From contig JBCFBK010000045.1 of NCBI GenBank assembly GCA_038562555.1, positions 1 to 48,216 of the forward strand: DNA of 48,216 nucleotides. The letters are read 5' to 3'. Source of the DNA: JBCFBK01 sp038562555 (GTDB lineage Bacteria; Bacteroidota; Bacteroidia; Bacteroidales; Prolixibacteraceae). A program made the translations under genes and the position numbers. This document shows, piece after piece, positions 24,741 through 32,876 of this stretch. Numbering within the stretch: the first letter of the stretch is position 1; each line of letters opens with the position of its first letter. The notes beneath the pieces are model-generated. The model was not told the origin of the DNA. It saw nothing but the letters and a program-made list of their open reading frames with translations, and did no database searches.

Positions 24741-25757
24741 TCATGTGATCCGTTTGATCGATTCCTTGTATTTGATTTTAGGTTTTAAAAGGACCTGTTT
24801 GGTGGAGATTTCTTGATTTTCAAGTCGTGAGAAGAGAAATTTCACGGCGATTTTGCTGATGTCGTTGATTGGTTGGGCAATACAGGAAAGTGGTGTTGCT
24901 AAATAGTCCAGATAAGGATGATCGTCAAACGTGATGAGAGAAATATCCTCCGGGATGGAAATATTTTCCTCTTTAAATGCTTTCATACATCCCATGGCGA
25001 TGGTGTTGCTCAAAGAAAATATTGCTGTTGGCCTGTTTTTCTGCTGGAGCAGGAGCTTTGTTTCCAGGTAGCCATTTTGAATACTGAAATCATCACCCGT
25101 GATACTAAAATCGGAAAGCCCCGCTTCATTCATGGCGTCTCTGAATCCTTTTATCCGTAACCGGTTTGGCGTGGATTTTTGAACGCCCTGGATACAAGCA
25201 ATTTTGTTATGACCGTGTTCAATGAGGAGCTTGGTAGCTGAGTAGGCGCCGTCATAATTATCGGTCGAGACAAAGGGAATGTCCAGATTTTCAAAATAAC
25301 GGTCAATGCATATTACGGGTAACCCATTGTCATATAATTGTTTAATATGTTCCCATTGGTCTCCGCACGGAACGATGATTAACCCTTCAATATTCCGCGA
25401 CATCAACTGAAGCAATTCCATTTTCTCGATCTCCTGGTTTTCATCACTGTCACCGATAATGGTGATATAACCATATTTCCGGATCTCTGCATTAATCTTA
25501 CTGGCGATACCCGCAAAGAACGGGTTATTCAATGACGGCACGATCAACGCAATGGTGTTGCTTCTTCCCGATCTTAAGTTGGCTGCAAACTGGTTGGGGA
25601 CATAATTCAGTTCCCTGGCGGCGTTTTTGATCTTCTCCTGCGATTTTTTGCCAATCCGGTATTGTTCGGCTTTGCCGTTCAGAACTCTCGATACGGTTGT
25701 AATGGAAAGCCCTGCTTTTTTGGCAATGTCATTAATATTAACTTTTTGAGCTGTCAT
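24741..25757 (-). CDS. LacI-family transcriptional regulator
   Basis: A 338-residue regulator. The helix-turn-helix and hinge region (about 5-60) reads VNINDIAKKAGLSITTVSRVLNGK, then YVPNQFAANLRSG. The ligand-binding domain is of the periplasmic-binding-protein type, with NTIALIVPSLNNPFFAGIA and DISLITFDDHPYLDYLATPL. The start at 25757 (MTAQKVNIND) leaves the promoter intact; an extension to 25805 would run through the operator and promoter. A site with core ACAAACGTTTAT overlaps its own start of transcription, suggesting autorepression, and two further cores lie before susC and the ADP-ribosylglycohydrolase gene. The inducer is probably ribose, a ribose phosphate or a riboside, by context only. 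Confidence 0.93.
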   Translation of the reverse strand: MTAQKVNINDIAKKAGLSITTVSRVLNGKAEQYRIGKKSQEKIKNAARELNYVPNQFAANLRSGRSNTIALIVPSLNNPFFAGIASKINAEIRKYGYITIIGDSDENQEIEKMELLQLMSRNIEGLIIVPCGDQWEHIKQLYDNGLPVICIDRYFENLDIPFVSTDNYDGAYSATKLLIEHGHNKIACIQGVQKSTPNRLRIKGFRDAMNEAGLSDFSITGDDFSIQNGYLETKLLLQQKNRPTAIFSLSNTIAMGCMKAFKEENISIPEDISLITFDDHPYLDYLATPLSCIAQPINDISKIAVKFLFSRLENQEISTKQVLLKPKIKYKESIKRIT

Positions 25758-25768
25758 TGCTGAAATGT

Positions 25769-25789
25769 ACAAACGTTTATGCAAATATA
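25769..25789 (-). promoter_or_regulatory. lacI promoter with autoregulatory operator
   Basis: On the minus strand TATATTTG (25789-25782) is a -7 box. The operator core ACAAACGTTTAT (25769-25780 on the plus strand) follows immediately and covers the predicted transcription start, 11 bases before the ATG at 25757. Confidence 0.65.
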
Positions 25790-25910
25790 ACAATAAAAGG
25801 ATCAAATTGAAACATAACCATGAAATCGATAAAATTTATAGAAATTTGTTCTTGATAAACAGATAGTTATGTTAGGATATTCAGAATGAATACTCTTTTT
25901 TTCAAAGAGG

Positions 25911-25954
25911 AATAAAAAATACATGCACAAACGTTTGTGCATGTATTTTTTATT
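25911..25954. promoter_or_regulatory. 44-base perfect palindrome containing the LacI operator of susC
   Basis: The two 22-base halves (25911-25932 and 25933-25954) are exact reverse complements. The centre is GCACAAACGTTTGTGC, which includes the 12-base core found at the other two sites; the outer parts are ATGTATTTTTTATT and its complement. The length exceeds what one LacI dimer needs. The T-rich flank means that it could also fold as a two-way terminator between lacI and susC. Confidence 0.85.
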
Positions 25955-25965
25955 TTCTATGTTTG
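25934..25965 (+). promoter_or_regulatory. susC promoter
   Basis: -33 TTTG at 25934-25937 lies inside the operator palindrome; the -7 box TATGTTTG is at 25958-25965, spaced by 20 bases. This is the best match to the Bacteroidota consensus in the window. Transcription would start near 25972, about 31 bases before the ATG at 26003. Confidence 0.75.
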
Positions 25966-26002
25966 CTTCGAATATTTGATAAACCAATAAATCATTTCTG
26001 TT

Positions 26003-29000
26003 ATGGAAAAAAATCAAACCGGAGAAGGTGCCAGAGCTGCAAAAGGTAATGGCATGCTTTGGAAATTCTTATGGATATCAACCCTTGTCTTCTTTATTGA
26101 TCTGACTTTTGCTTCGGTCAATGTTGTTTATGCTCAGCAACATAAAGTAATTTCAGGGAAAGTGGTTGATTCTTCAGGTGCTCCTCTGCCGGGAGTGACA
26201 ATTCATTTAAAAGGGGGGAATATTGGAACGGTTACTGATTCGGAAGGTCAGTACAGGATTTCTGAAGTTCCTGCCGATGGAGTTCTTGTCTGCTCATTCG
26301 TGGGAATGAAGACCCAGGAAATTAAAGTCGCTTCAGGTACGTCGTTTAATGTTACGATGGAAGAAGACTCGATCGGAATAGAAGAAGTTGTTACGATCGG
26401 ATATGGTTCAGTAAAGAAGAAAGATCTGCTCGGCGCTGTATCTACTGTTAAAGAGGATGCCCTGGCTGAACGCGCTTCCGGTAATGTGGTGGAATCGATG
26501 CGCGGTTTGACTTCAGGCGTAAAAGTTACAACAAGCGGACAACCCGGTTCCAATGCTGCTATTGTTATTCGTGGCCTGGGCAGCTTGACAAACAACAATC
26601 CGTTGTTTATTATTGACGGTGCATATGGCGGCAGCGATCTGGGTGTCAATGTAGAAGATATCGAATCAATTCAGGTGTTGAAAGATGCTTCGTCCGCAGC
26701 GATCTACGGGTCGCGTGCGGCAAACGGAGTCGTAATTATAACGACAAAAAAGGGAAAAGAAGGCGCGCTGAAAGTAAAGTTCGATTCCCAGCTAACTTTG
26801 AACTGGCTACCCCGCTATGATTTGATGGATGCGGAAACCTATAAAATTTATGACGACAGGGCTTACGATGAAGCAATCCTGGCAGGAGTCGGAGGTATCA
26901 AAAAGCGTCAGAACCACTACGAAGGAGATACAGATTGGCAGGATGAAATGCTAAGTGGCGGACTATTACAAAATTATAACGTTTCCCTGTCGGGCGGTTC
27001 GAAAACAGTCAGCTATTACACATCTCTGAATCGCATGATCGATGATGGCGCATTGTACCGCACAGGTTATGACAAGTATGGATTTCGGATCAATACAAAT
27101 GGTGAGAAGGGAATATTTTCCTATGGTGAGAATTTCTATTACACTAAGTCTAACAGGAAGAATCTGAATGGTAATCCCTGGAGTGATTTTATCGCGATGC
27201 CTCCCACCATCCCGGTTTATGACGAATCGCACCCGGGAGGATACGGATATGGTAATGTTGATCGGGCAAATTCTTACGGTAGAAACCTGGTCGCGATGCA
27301 AGACTTACAGACGCAAGATAACGACGAAGAATACTTAACAGGTAATGTGTATGGACAGGTATCACTTTTTAAAATGTTCGACGCTAAGTTAAATGTAGCT
27401 TATAAAAGCTATATGGGCGTCAGCAATACCTTGCGAAAGAAAGGAAACTGGACGATGGGGCAGGGTGATGACGCTGCAAGTTTAGGCTACAGCAGTGCTC
27501 AAAATCATGACATACTCATCGAGCAAACGTATAATTTTAAGCATAAATTTGAAAAACACGATGTCAACGCACTGGCTGGCATCACCTATAATAAGTTTCA
27601 TGAGGAATATCGCTGGATTACCAAGCTGGATCCATTGATGATTGGCGACAAATATATCACATCCCTGGATGCTGCAACGGGGAATACCACGGCAGGAGGC
27701 AGTTATGGAAAATCGGCTTTGATTTCCTACCTGGGCAGAATCAATTATTCGTATGCAGACAAGTATTTGGCCCAGGTAACAGGTCGTCGCGACGGAACAT
27801 CGCGTTTGCCCAACGATACGCGCTGGGGAAACTTCCTTTCTGTTTCTCTGGGATGGCGTATCAGCGGGGAGGATTTCTTTCAGGTACCGTTTATTGATGA
27901 TCTGAAACTCCGCGCGAATTACGGTACCCTTGGAAACAGCAGTATTGGCTATTGGGATTATCAGTCGACGATCAATACAGCTCCGCGTGCTGTGTTCGGG
28001 AGTCCGGAGTACAAGCAAATTGGTATGACCCAGTCGCGGTTGAGTAATACCGACCTTGTATGGGAGAAGAAAACAACCGGCAATGCCGGCTTTGACATGG
28101 CAGCATTCAATAACAGGCTCCGGTTTACGGCCGAATATTTTTATTCAAAAAGTGAAGATCTGTTGGTTTACCTGCCAATCCTGATGAGTTCGGGAAATGA
28201 GGGGGGGGCGCCGGCTGTCAATGCGGGGAGTCTTAAAAATCAGGGTCTGGAAATTGAGCTGGGATGGAATGATCATAAAGGCGATTTCTCGTATTCGGCT
28301 TCACTCAATGTATCGCACGTGAAAAACAAAGTTGTGGACCTTGGATACGGACAGACAGTTTATTATACATCGCTTGCCAAATCGGAGATCGGCGAACCAC
28401 TTGGAATGTGGTATCTCTATAAAATGAACGGAATTTTCCAGTCGGAGGATGAAGTTCAGGGATACGTAAATTCGAAAGGAAAGGTGATTCAGCCTAATGC
28501 TTTACCCGGCGATATCATGTACGACGATTATAATGATGATGGTATAGTCTCGTCCGAAGACCGTCAATTGGTGGGAAGTCCCTGGCCTGATTTTGAACTT
28601 GGAATGAATCTTGGAGTTGCTTATAAGGGGTTTGACTTGAATATCAACGGTTACGGCCGCTTCGGGCAGAAAGTCTGGAATGGCTCGGCTGCTGCCGCCG
28701 CCGATTTTGCCAATAACCAGAATAACTTCAACGGCCTGATCCCCTGGACACAGGAGCACCCGGTCAAGGACCGCCCGCGTATTGTATACGGAGATACCCG
28801 AAATAGCCGTGGTGACCAGAATCGTTGGCTGGAAGACGGTTCATTCTTTCGCTTGAGCGAAATTACGTTGGGTTATACCGTCCCGGTACGACTGTGCACC
28901 AAGATCGGCGTGGATAAGCTTCGTGCTTCAGTGACCCTTCAAAATCTTGTCACATTCACGGGATACTCCGGCCTGGATCCTGAATTTGCAGATAGCGGCA

Positions 29001-29077
29001 TCTTTACCATGGGAGCAGACGGGTGCTCATTCCCGAACCCACGTGCTGCTCAGTTTGCTTTGTCATTCACATTCTAA
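26003..29077 (+). CDS. SusC-family TonB-dependent outer membrane transporter
   Basis: A 1024-residue transporter. An N-terminal signal segment (hydrophobic stretch about 15-47, ending VVYAQQ) is followed by a carboxypeptidase-like beta-sandwich (VISGKVVDSSGAPLPGVTI, about 50-125), then EEVVTIGYGSVKKKDLLGAV and a plug domain with RGLTSGVKV, IVIRGLGSLTNNNPLFIIDG and IESIQVLKDASSAAIYGSRA. The rest is the 22-strand barrel, ending in FALSFTF with a terminal aromatic. It would import ribosides or oligosaccharides across the outer membrane, powered by TonB. It is the first gene of an operon with susD, behind a LacI-controlled promoter. Its sequence does not identify the substrate; that comes from the neighbours. 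Confidence 0.96.
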   Translation: MEKNQTGEGARAAKGNGMLWKFLWISTLVFFIDLTFASVNVVYAQQHKVISGKVVDSSGAPLPGVTIHLKGGNIGTVTDSEGQYRISEVPADGVLVCSFVGMKTQEIKVASGTSFNVTMEEDSIGIEEVVTIGYGSVKKKDLLGAVSTVKEDALAERASGNVVESMRGLTSGVKVTTSGQPGSNAAIVIRGLGSLTNNNPLFIIDGAYGGSDLGVNVEDIESIQVLKDASSAAIYGSRAANGVVIITTKKGKEGALKVKFDSQLTLNWLPRYDLMDAETYKIYDDRAYDEAILAGVGGIKKRQNHYEGDTDWQDEMLSGGLLQNYNVSLSGGSKTVSYYTSLNRMIDDGALYRTGYDKYGFRINTNGEKGIFSYGENFYYTKSNRKNLNGNPWSDFIAMPPTIPVYDESHPGGYGYGNVDRANSYGRNLVAMQDLQTQDNDEEYLTGNVYGQVSLFKMFDAKLNVAYKSYMGVSNTLRKKGNWTMGQGDDAASLGYSSAQNHDILIEQTYNFKHKFEKHDVNALAGITYNKFHEEYRWITKLDPLMIGDKYITSLDAATGNTTAGGSYGKSALISYLGRINYSYADKYLAQVTGRRDGTSRLPNDTRWGNFLSVSLGWRISGEDFFQVPFIDDLKLRANYGTLGNSSIGYWDYQSTINTAPRAVFGSPEYKQIGMTQSRLSNTDLVWEKKTTGNAGFDMAAFNNRLRFTAEYFYSKSEDLLVYLPILMSSGNEGGAPAVNAGSLKNQGLEIELGWNDHKGDFSYSASLNVSHVKNKVVDLGYGQTVYYTSLAKSEIGEPLGMWYLYKMNGIFQSEDEVQGYVNSKGKVIQPNALPGDIMYDDYNDDGIVSSEDRQLVGSPWPDFELGMNLGVAYKGFDLNINGYGRFGQKVWNGSAAAAADFANNQNNFNGLIPWTQEHPVKDRPRIVYGDTRNSRGDQNRWLEDGSFFRLSEITLGYTVPVRLCTKIGVDKLRASVTLQNLVTFTGYSGLDPEFADSGIFTMGADGCSFPNPRAAQFALSFTF

Positions 29078-29084
29078 AAAACAG

Positions 29085-30659
29085 ATGAACATGAAACCAT
29101 TTCTGAAGTATTTATTGTGCGTCGTTGTCGCGCTGTCTGTATCGTGCAATGACTCCTTACTCGATATACAAAATGAGAACACACTGAGTACGGGGGTGTT
29201 CTGGAAAACCGAAGCCGATATTGAATCGGGTCTGATCGCGGTGTATAACATGTTTTATCGCCAGGGAACATGGACCCGCAATATGTACACCCAAATGTTT
29301 GGCATGTCAGACGAAGGCGTGAGTTATGCCGGCTGGACGGAATTGAATGAATACACAAAATTCATCTTTACCAATTATGATTTCGGAGAAGGTAACGTTA
29401 AAATATGGCGGGAGCATTACATCGCTGTTTTTCGGGCTAACCAGGTGTTGGATAATATTGAAAATGTGACATTTGCTGACGAAACACACAAGCAGGATTT
29501 AATCGGACAGGCAAAGTTCCTGAGGGCTTTCTATTACTTTTATATGACCGCTCTTTGGGATAATGTACCGCTCGTATTGCACACTTCTTCTGCAGCCGAC
29601 CAGCCTGCGCAAAGCACAGCCGACGAAGTGCTCACTCAGATTGAACAGGATCTGGAAGATGCAGTTGCCGGGCTGCCTGTCACGCGCAGTAACGAACAAT
29701 ATGGCCGTCCAACAAAAGGTGCTGCCTATGGATTGCTGGCAAAAGCATATGCACAGCATCACAAGTGGGAAGAAGCAAAAAGGTGCCTGGAATGGCTTGT
29801 TGACGGAGAAGGGAAAAATTATTACGATTTAGTTTCGAACTGGGCCGACAATTTCAGTAATCATATGGAAAACAACAAGGAATCCCTGTATGAGATTCAG
29901 TTTTCGCTGATGAACCGGGTAGGATTTGACCAGACAGACAATTACCTGGATCCAAATGCACAATTAGGTACCCAAATAGAAATGAATCAGGCTCCTGCAG
30001 GAATTGGCTGGAATAACATTGAAGCCAGGCGCTGGCTGGTAGATTATTTCAAACGCGAACAAACAACCGACGGGAAGAATGATATCCGGTTGTTCTACAC
30101 GCTGTGGTATGACGGTGCACAAGCTGACTTTCCTGACTATCCGAATCAACAGATCTATGGAAAACCGTGGAACAGCGACTGGGGTAATCGTGCTTTTATC
30201 AGGAAGTACAGCACCGATGCGCTTCCGTTATATTACTGGAACGATAATAATTTCCGTTCGCTGCGTTATGCGGATATGCTGTTACTCTATGCCGAGGTCC
30301 TGAACGAACTAAATAGTACGCCTCCGGCTAAAGCGATTGAATGTCTCAATCGCGTGCGTAATCGTGTTAAATTACCTGATATAGAGAGTAGTACTTACTA
30401 TGGTGGGGCTCAGGTAACCGGGAGTCAGGATGCTTTCCGTGAACACTTAAAAATTGAACGTGGCCTGGAACTCGCACTGGAATGCGTACGATGGATTGAC
30501 TTAAAGAGATGGGGCATCAATGATGCGGCAACGCTGACTAAATTAAAGGAACGCGATCCCGACTTCAATAACTTCATAATAGGAAAATCTATTCGCATGC
30601 CCATTCCTCAAAGCGAAGTGGATAATAATCCAAATTTAAATCAAAACGACCAATATTAA
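29085..30659 (+). CDS. SusD-family surface substrate-binding lipoprotein
   Basis: About 524 residues, with a lipoprotein signal peptide (LCVVVALSVSC, followed by NDSLLDIQNEN). The SusD/RagB architecture is plain: an N-terminal region with TLSTGVFWKTEADIESGLIA, helical repeats with AKFLRAFYYFYM and GRPTKGAAYGLLAKAYAQ, and the C-terminal SusD domain with LRYADMLLLYAEVLNEL, ALECVRWIDLKRWG and RMPIPQSEVDNNPNLNQN. It forms the lid of the SusC transporter and captures substrate. ATG codons at 29085 and 29091 are both possible. It is 7 bases after susC, so the two are co-translated. Extension to 28947 would overlap susC and lacks a signal peptide. Confidence 0.95.
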   Translation: MNMKPFLKYLLCVVVALSVSCNDSLLDIQNENTLSTGVFWKTEADIESGLIAVYNMFYRQGTWTRNMYTQMFGMSDEGVSYAGWTELNEYTKFIFTNYDFGEGNVKIWREHYIAVFRANQVLDNIENVTFADETHKQDLIGQAKFLRAFYYFYMTALWDNVPLVLHTSSAADQPAQSTADEVLTQIEQDLEDAVAGLPVTRSNEQYGRPTKGAAYGLLAKAYAQHHKWEEAKRCLEWLVDGEGKNYYDLVSNWADNFSNHMENNKESLYEIQFSLMNRVGFDQTDNYLDPNAQLGTQIEMNQAPAGIGWNNIEARRWLVDYFKREQTTDGKNDIRLFYTLWYDGAQADFPDYPNQQIYGKPWNSDWGNRAFIRKYSTDALPLYYWNDNNFRSLRYADMLLLYAEVLNELNSTPPAKAIECLNRVRNRVKLPDIESSTYYGGAQVTGSQDAFREHLKIERGLELALECVRWIDLKRWGINDAATLTKLKERDPDFNNFIIGKSIRMPIPQSEVDNNPNLNQNDQY

Positions 30660-30677
30660 ACTGAAAACATCCAATCT

Positions 30678-31667
30678 ATGAACAACATAAAATATTTGGC
30701 AGGAGCGGTTGTCGTGCTGCTTACATTGTGGGGATGTAAAGAAAACGATTCGGATTATGTGATCGGAAGCAATACTAATGAGTTTGCCGTGAATCCGGTA
30801 GCAATTCCTGCAAGTGCAGATGGCGGGACCTATGAACTAACCATAACCGGGAATGAATCCTGGACTGCCGGGCTGACCGATTCGAATAGTTCGGCCAGTA
30901 ACTGGTGTACCTTAAGCGAAACATCGGGTACAGGTAAAAAGATCATTACCGTTACCGTAAAACCGAGTACATCCTTTGTAAAACTCCGTTCGCTTATCAT
31001 TGAAGTAAGCGCCGGTAACAGAACGTTGAAGTCACGTGTTTTGCAGGAAACCATGGTGCTTGGTGCAGATGAGGTGCTGATAAACGGTTTGGTCTGGTCT
31101 ACGAAAAATGTTGGTGCACCTGGTACATTTGCGTCTTCACCCGACGATCGGGGAATGTATTATCAGTTTAACCGCAAAACAGGCTACCCTTCGGGATTAC
31201 AAGGAGACCCGGCACCTGATAACTGGCCTGCCGAATACACGAACGAAGAAACCAACTGGTTGCCCGAAAACGATCCTTGCCCGGAAGGATGGCGCGTGCC
31301 GACCACTGCCGAAATGGCGGCGCTGTGGAATATAGGCGCGACATGGGTATCAACGGCGCAGACCGGATTTGCTACGGACGGACTCATCATTGGTGTTCCT
31401 GCTTCGGTAGCACAACGGGCAACCAAGGACAATCTGAAACAACTGGGATGCCTGTTCCTGCCTCAAAGCGGGTGGCGCAATGAAAACGGAATGGTCGATC
31501 GCGGATGGTTATGTGCAGTCCGGAGCGGTACCTCGTTGAGTAAAACACATGGTGGAATGTCGCTGGGAGATTCAGGCGGTTATCGGGATATTTGGGGTTG
31601 GGGAGACGGACATAAAGTGCGCGCAGCAATGATCCGTCCTGTTAAAAACATACAAGTGGAAGATTGA
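30678..31667 (+). CDS. BACON plus FISUMP-domain surface lipoprotein
   Basis: A 329-residue lipoprotein (VVLLTLWGC, lipidation at C20). Residues about 35-125 look like a BACON-type immunoglobulin-like domain: NPVAIPASADGGTYELTITG, NWCTLSETSG, RSLIIEVSAGNRTLKSRVLQ. Residues about 130-325 look like a FISUMP (Fibrobacter succinogenes major paralogous) domain: VLINGLVWSTKNVGAPG, DPCPEGWRVPTTAEMAALW and GWGDGHKVRAAMIRPVK. It follows susD by 18 bases, the place where SGBP-type surface glycan-binding proteins sit in polysaccharide loci. A carbohydrate- or mucin-like ligand at the surface is therefore likely. BACON domains are binding modules; FISUMP domains have no firm function. Confidence 0.8.
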   Translation: MNNIKYLAGAVVVLLTLWGCKENDSDYVIGSNTNEFAVNPVAIPASADGGTYELTITGNESWTAGLTDSNSSASNWCTLSETSGTGKKIITVTVKPSTSFVKLRSLIIEVSAGNRTLKSRVLQETMVLGADEVLINGLVWSTKNVGAPGTFASSPDDRGMYYQFNRKTGYPSGLQGDPAPDNWPAEYTNEETNWLPENDPCPEGWRVPTTAEMAALWNIGATWVSTAQTGFATDGLIIGVPASVAQRATKDNLKQLGCLFLPQSGWRNENGMVDRGWLCAVRSGTSLSKTHGGMSLGDSGGYRDIWGWGDGHKVRAAMIRPVKNIQVED

Positions 31668-31679
31668 TGTTAATATGAA

Positions 31680-31800
31680 GGTTATCTCAAAATCGACGCT
31701 GTTATCCTGTACAAAGCGAGACACTTTTACCCGGTCAACCCGGGAAAGGCGAATTCGCCCGGATGAGGATGACTAAATGAAGCGCACTTTTGGGATAGCC
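31680..31800. mobile_element. MITE-like element of 121 bases
   Basis: End sequences GGTTATCTCAAAA (31680-31692) and TTTTGGGATAGCC (31788-31800) pair along all 13 bases if two G-T pairs are allowed. Inside are the palindrome GGCGAATTCGCC and a CCCGG...CCGGG hairpin (about 31730-31762). Such ends resemble the terminal inverted repeats of IS1182-like and related elements in Bacteroidota (GGCTGTCTCAAAA type). No transposase frame is present and no clear target duplication is seen. It sits between the BACON/FISUMP gene and the first GH43-like gene, where it might also act as a terminator or processing site. Confidence 0.5.
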
Positions 31801-31814
31801 TAAATTTTAAGCCC

Positions 31815-32864
31815 ATGAACACAACAAAAATTTTTACATGTCTTATTTTAGCTGCGCAACTGGGATGCAAAAACAAGGATAGCAATATCTCCTCGACAAT
31901 TGTTCCCCAGGTTCAATATGAATTTAGCGGAGGCGCCGGACATTACAATTATGCACCCAGCATCATTCAGGATCAGTATGGTATCAGGTACGGATTCGTC
32001 TGTGAGAACCGGGATCCATTTAAGATTGTCGACTATATCTACTTGTATAAGGGAATTCCCACCGACAGAGGCTATGTATGGCAACCCGGCACGCAGATTT
32101 TAGAACCCTCCCGAAGCGGGTGGGATAATTGTCATATCTGTGATCCGGACGTTCGTGAATTTAAAACTACTTATAAAGGGGAAACCTACAATTGGATTAT
32201 GACTTATTTAGGTGTTGACCGGTGGGATTGCAATCATAATCAGATTGGTTTGGCGATTTCCAAAAACATTGAAGGACCCTATATCAAATTTGACAGAAAT
32301 CCTTTAATAGCCTACCAGGACACGACCAAATGGGGAGTAGGGCAAAGTACATCTGTGGTGCTGGACTCTGCAACAATCAGGCTTTTTTATCATTCCACAC
32401 AAAACCCCGGGAAACACTTTGTATTCCGGGATATCAAACTGAATGATCTTGATCATATTGTTTTTGGTGAGGAACAATATATTGCCGGATTGAGTGCCAA
32501 CAGCTATCCTGCGCTGTCCGAAAACTATGTTTTTATAGTGAGCGAGGAATGGAAGAAAGCCGACTACAACGAGGGTATTCCGACATGGGTTGGCAATTAT
32601 TCGACACTGAGGTACATCTCCCGCGAAAAAGAGCTGTCATCTCCGGTCGACGAGTGGATTGAAATTGGTTACGTGGGACCCGCTCAATCCGGATTCCCGA
32701 GGAATCATAATCCCGGCATATTGACCGATAGTAAAGGGTATCTGTTAAATGAAGATGAACTGATCATGTATTTTACAACTGCTGTTACTGGTGAGAACTG
32801 GTTATGGTCGTACGATTTATATTCTGCCCGCTTCGGCCTGAAAAACTACTTTGAGCACAACTAA
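31815..32864 (+). CDS. GH43-like five-bladed beta-propeller lipoprotein (first paralog)
   Basis: A 349-residue lipoprotein (LILAAQLGC, lipidation at C18). The rest is beta-rich, with repeated aromatic strands, as in the five-bladed propeller enzymes of the GH43/GH62/GH117 type. Key segments: APSIIQDQYGIRYGFV, GWDNCHICDPDV, HNQIGLAISKNIEGPY, KWGVGQSTSVV, GFPRNHNPGILTDS. The same five landmarks recur in the second paralog at 35269-36417. Catalytic residues cannot be assigned by eye, and the family could be uncharacterised. In this locus a likely role is cleavage or binding of a riboside or furanoside at the cell surface. Confidence 0.7.
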   Translation: MNTTKIFTCLILAAQLGCKNKDSNISSTIVPQVQYEFSGGAGHYNYAPSIIQDQYGIRYGFVCENRDPFKIVDYIYLYKGIPTDRGYVWQPGTQILEPSRSGWDNCHICDPDVREFKTTYKGETYNWIMTYLGVDRWDCNHNQIGLAISKNIEGPYIKFDRNPLIAYQDTTKWGVGQSTSVVLDSATIRLFYHSTQNPGKHFVFRDIKLNDLDHIVFGEEQYIAGLSANSYPALSENYVFIVSEEWKKADYNEGIPTWVGNYSTLRYISREKELSSPVDEWIEIGYVGPAQSGFPRNHNPGILTDSKGYLLNEDELIMYFTTAVTGENWLWSYDLYSARFGLKNYFEHN

Positions 32865-32876
32865 GCGAAAAGAAAG

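Noticed and set aside
28947..29084. N-terminal extension of SusD overlapping susC
   Set aside because: It has no signal peptide; the ATG at 29085 or 29091 starts a proper lipoprotein signal.
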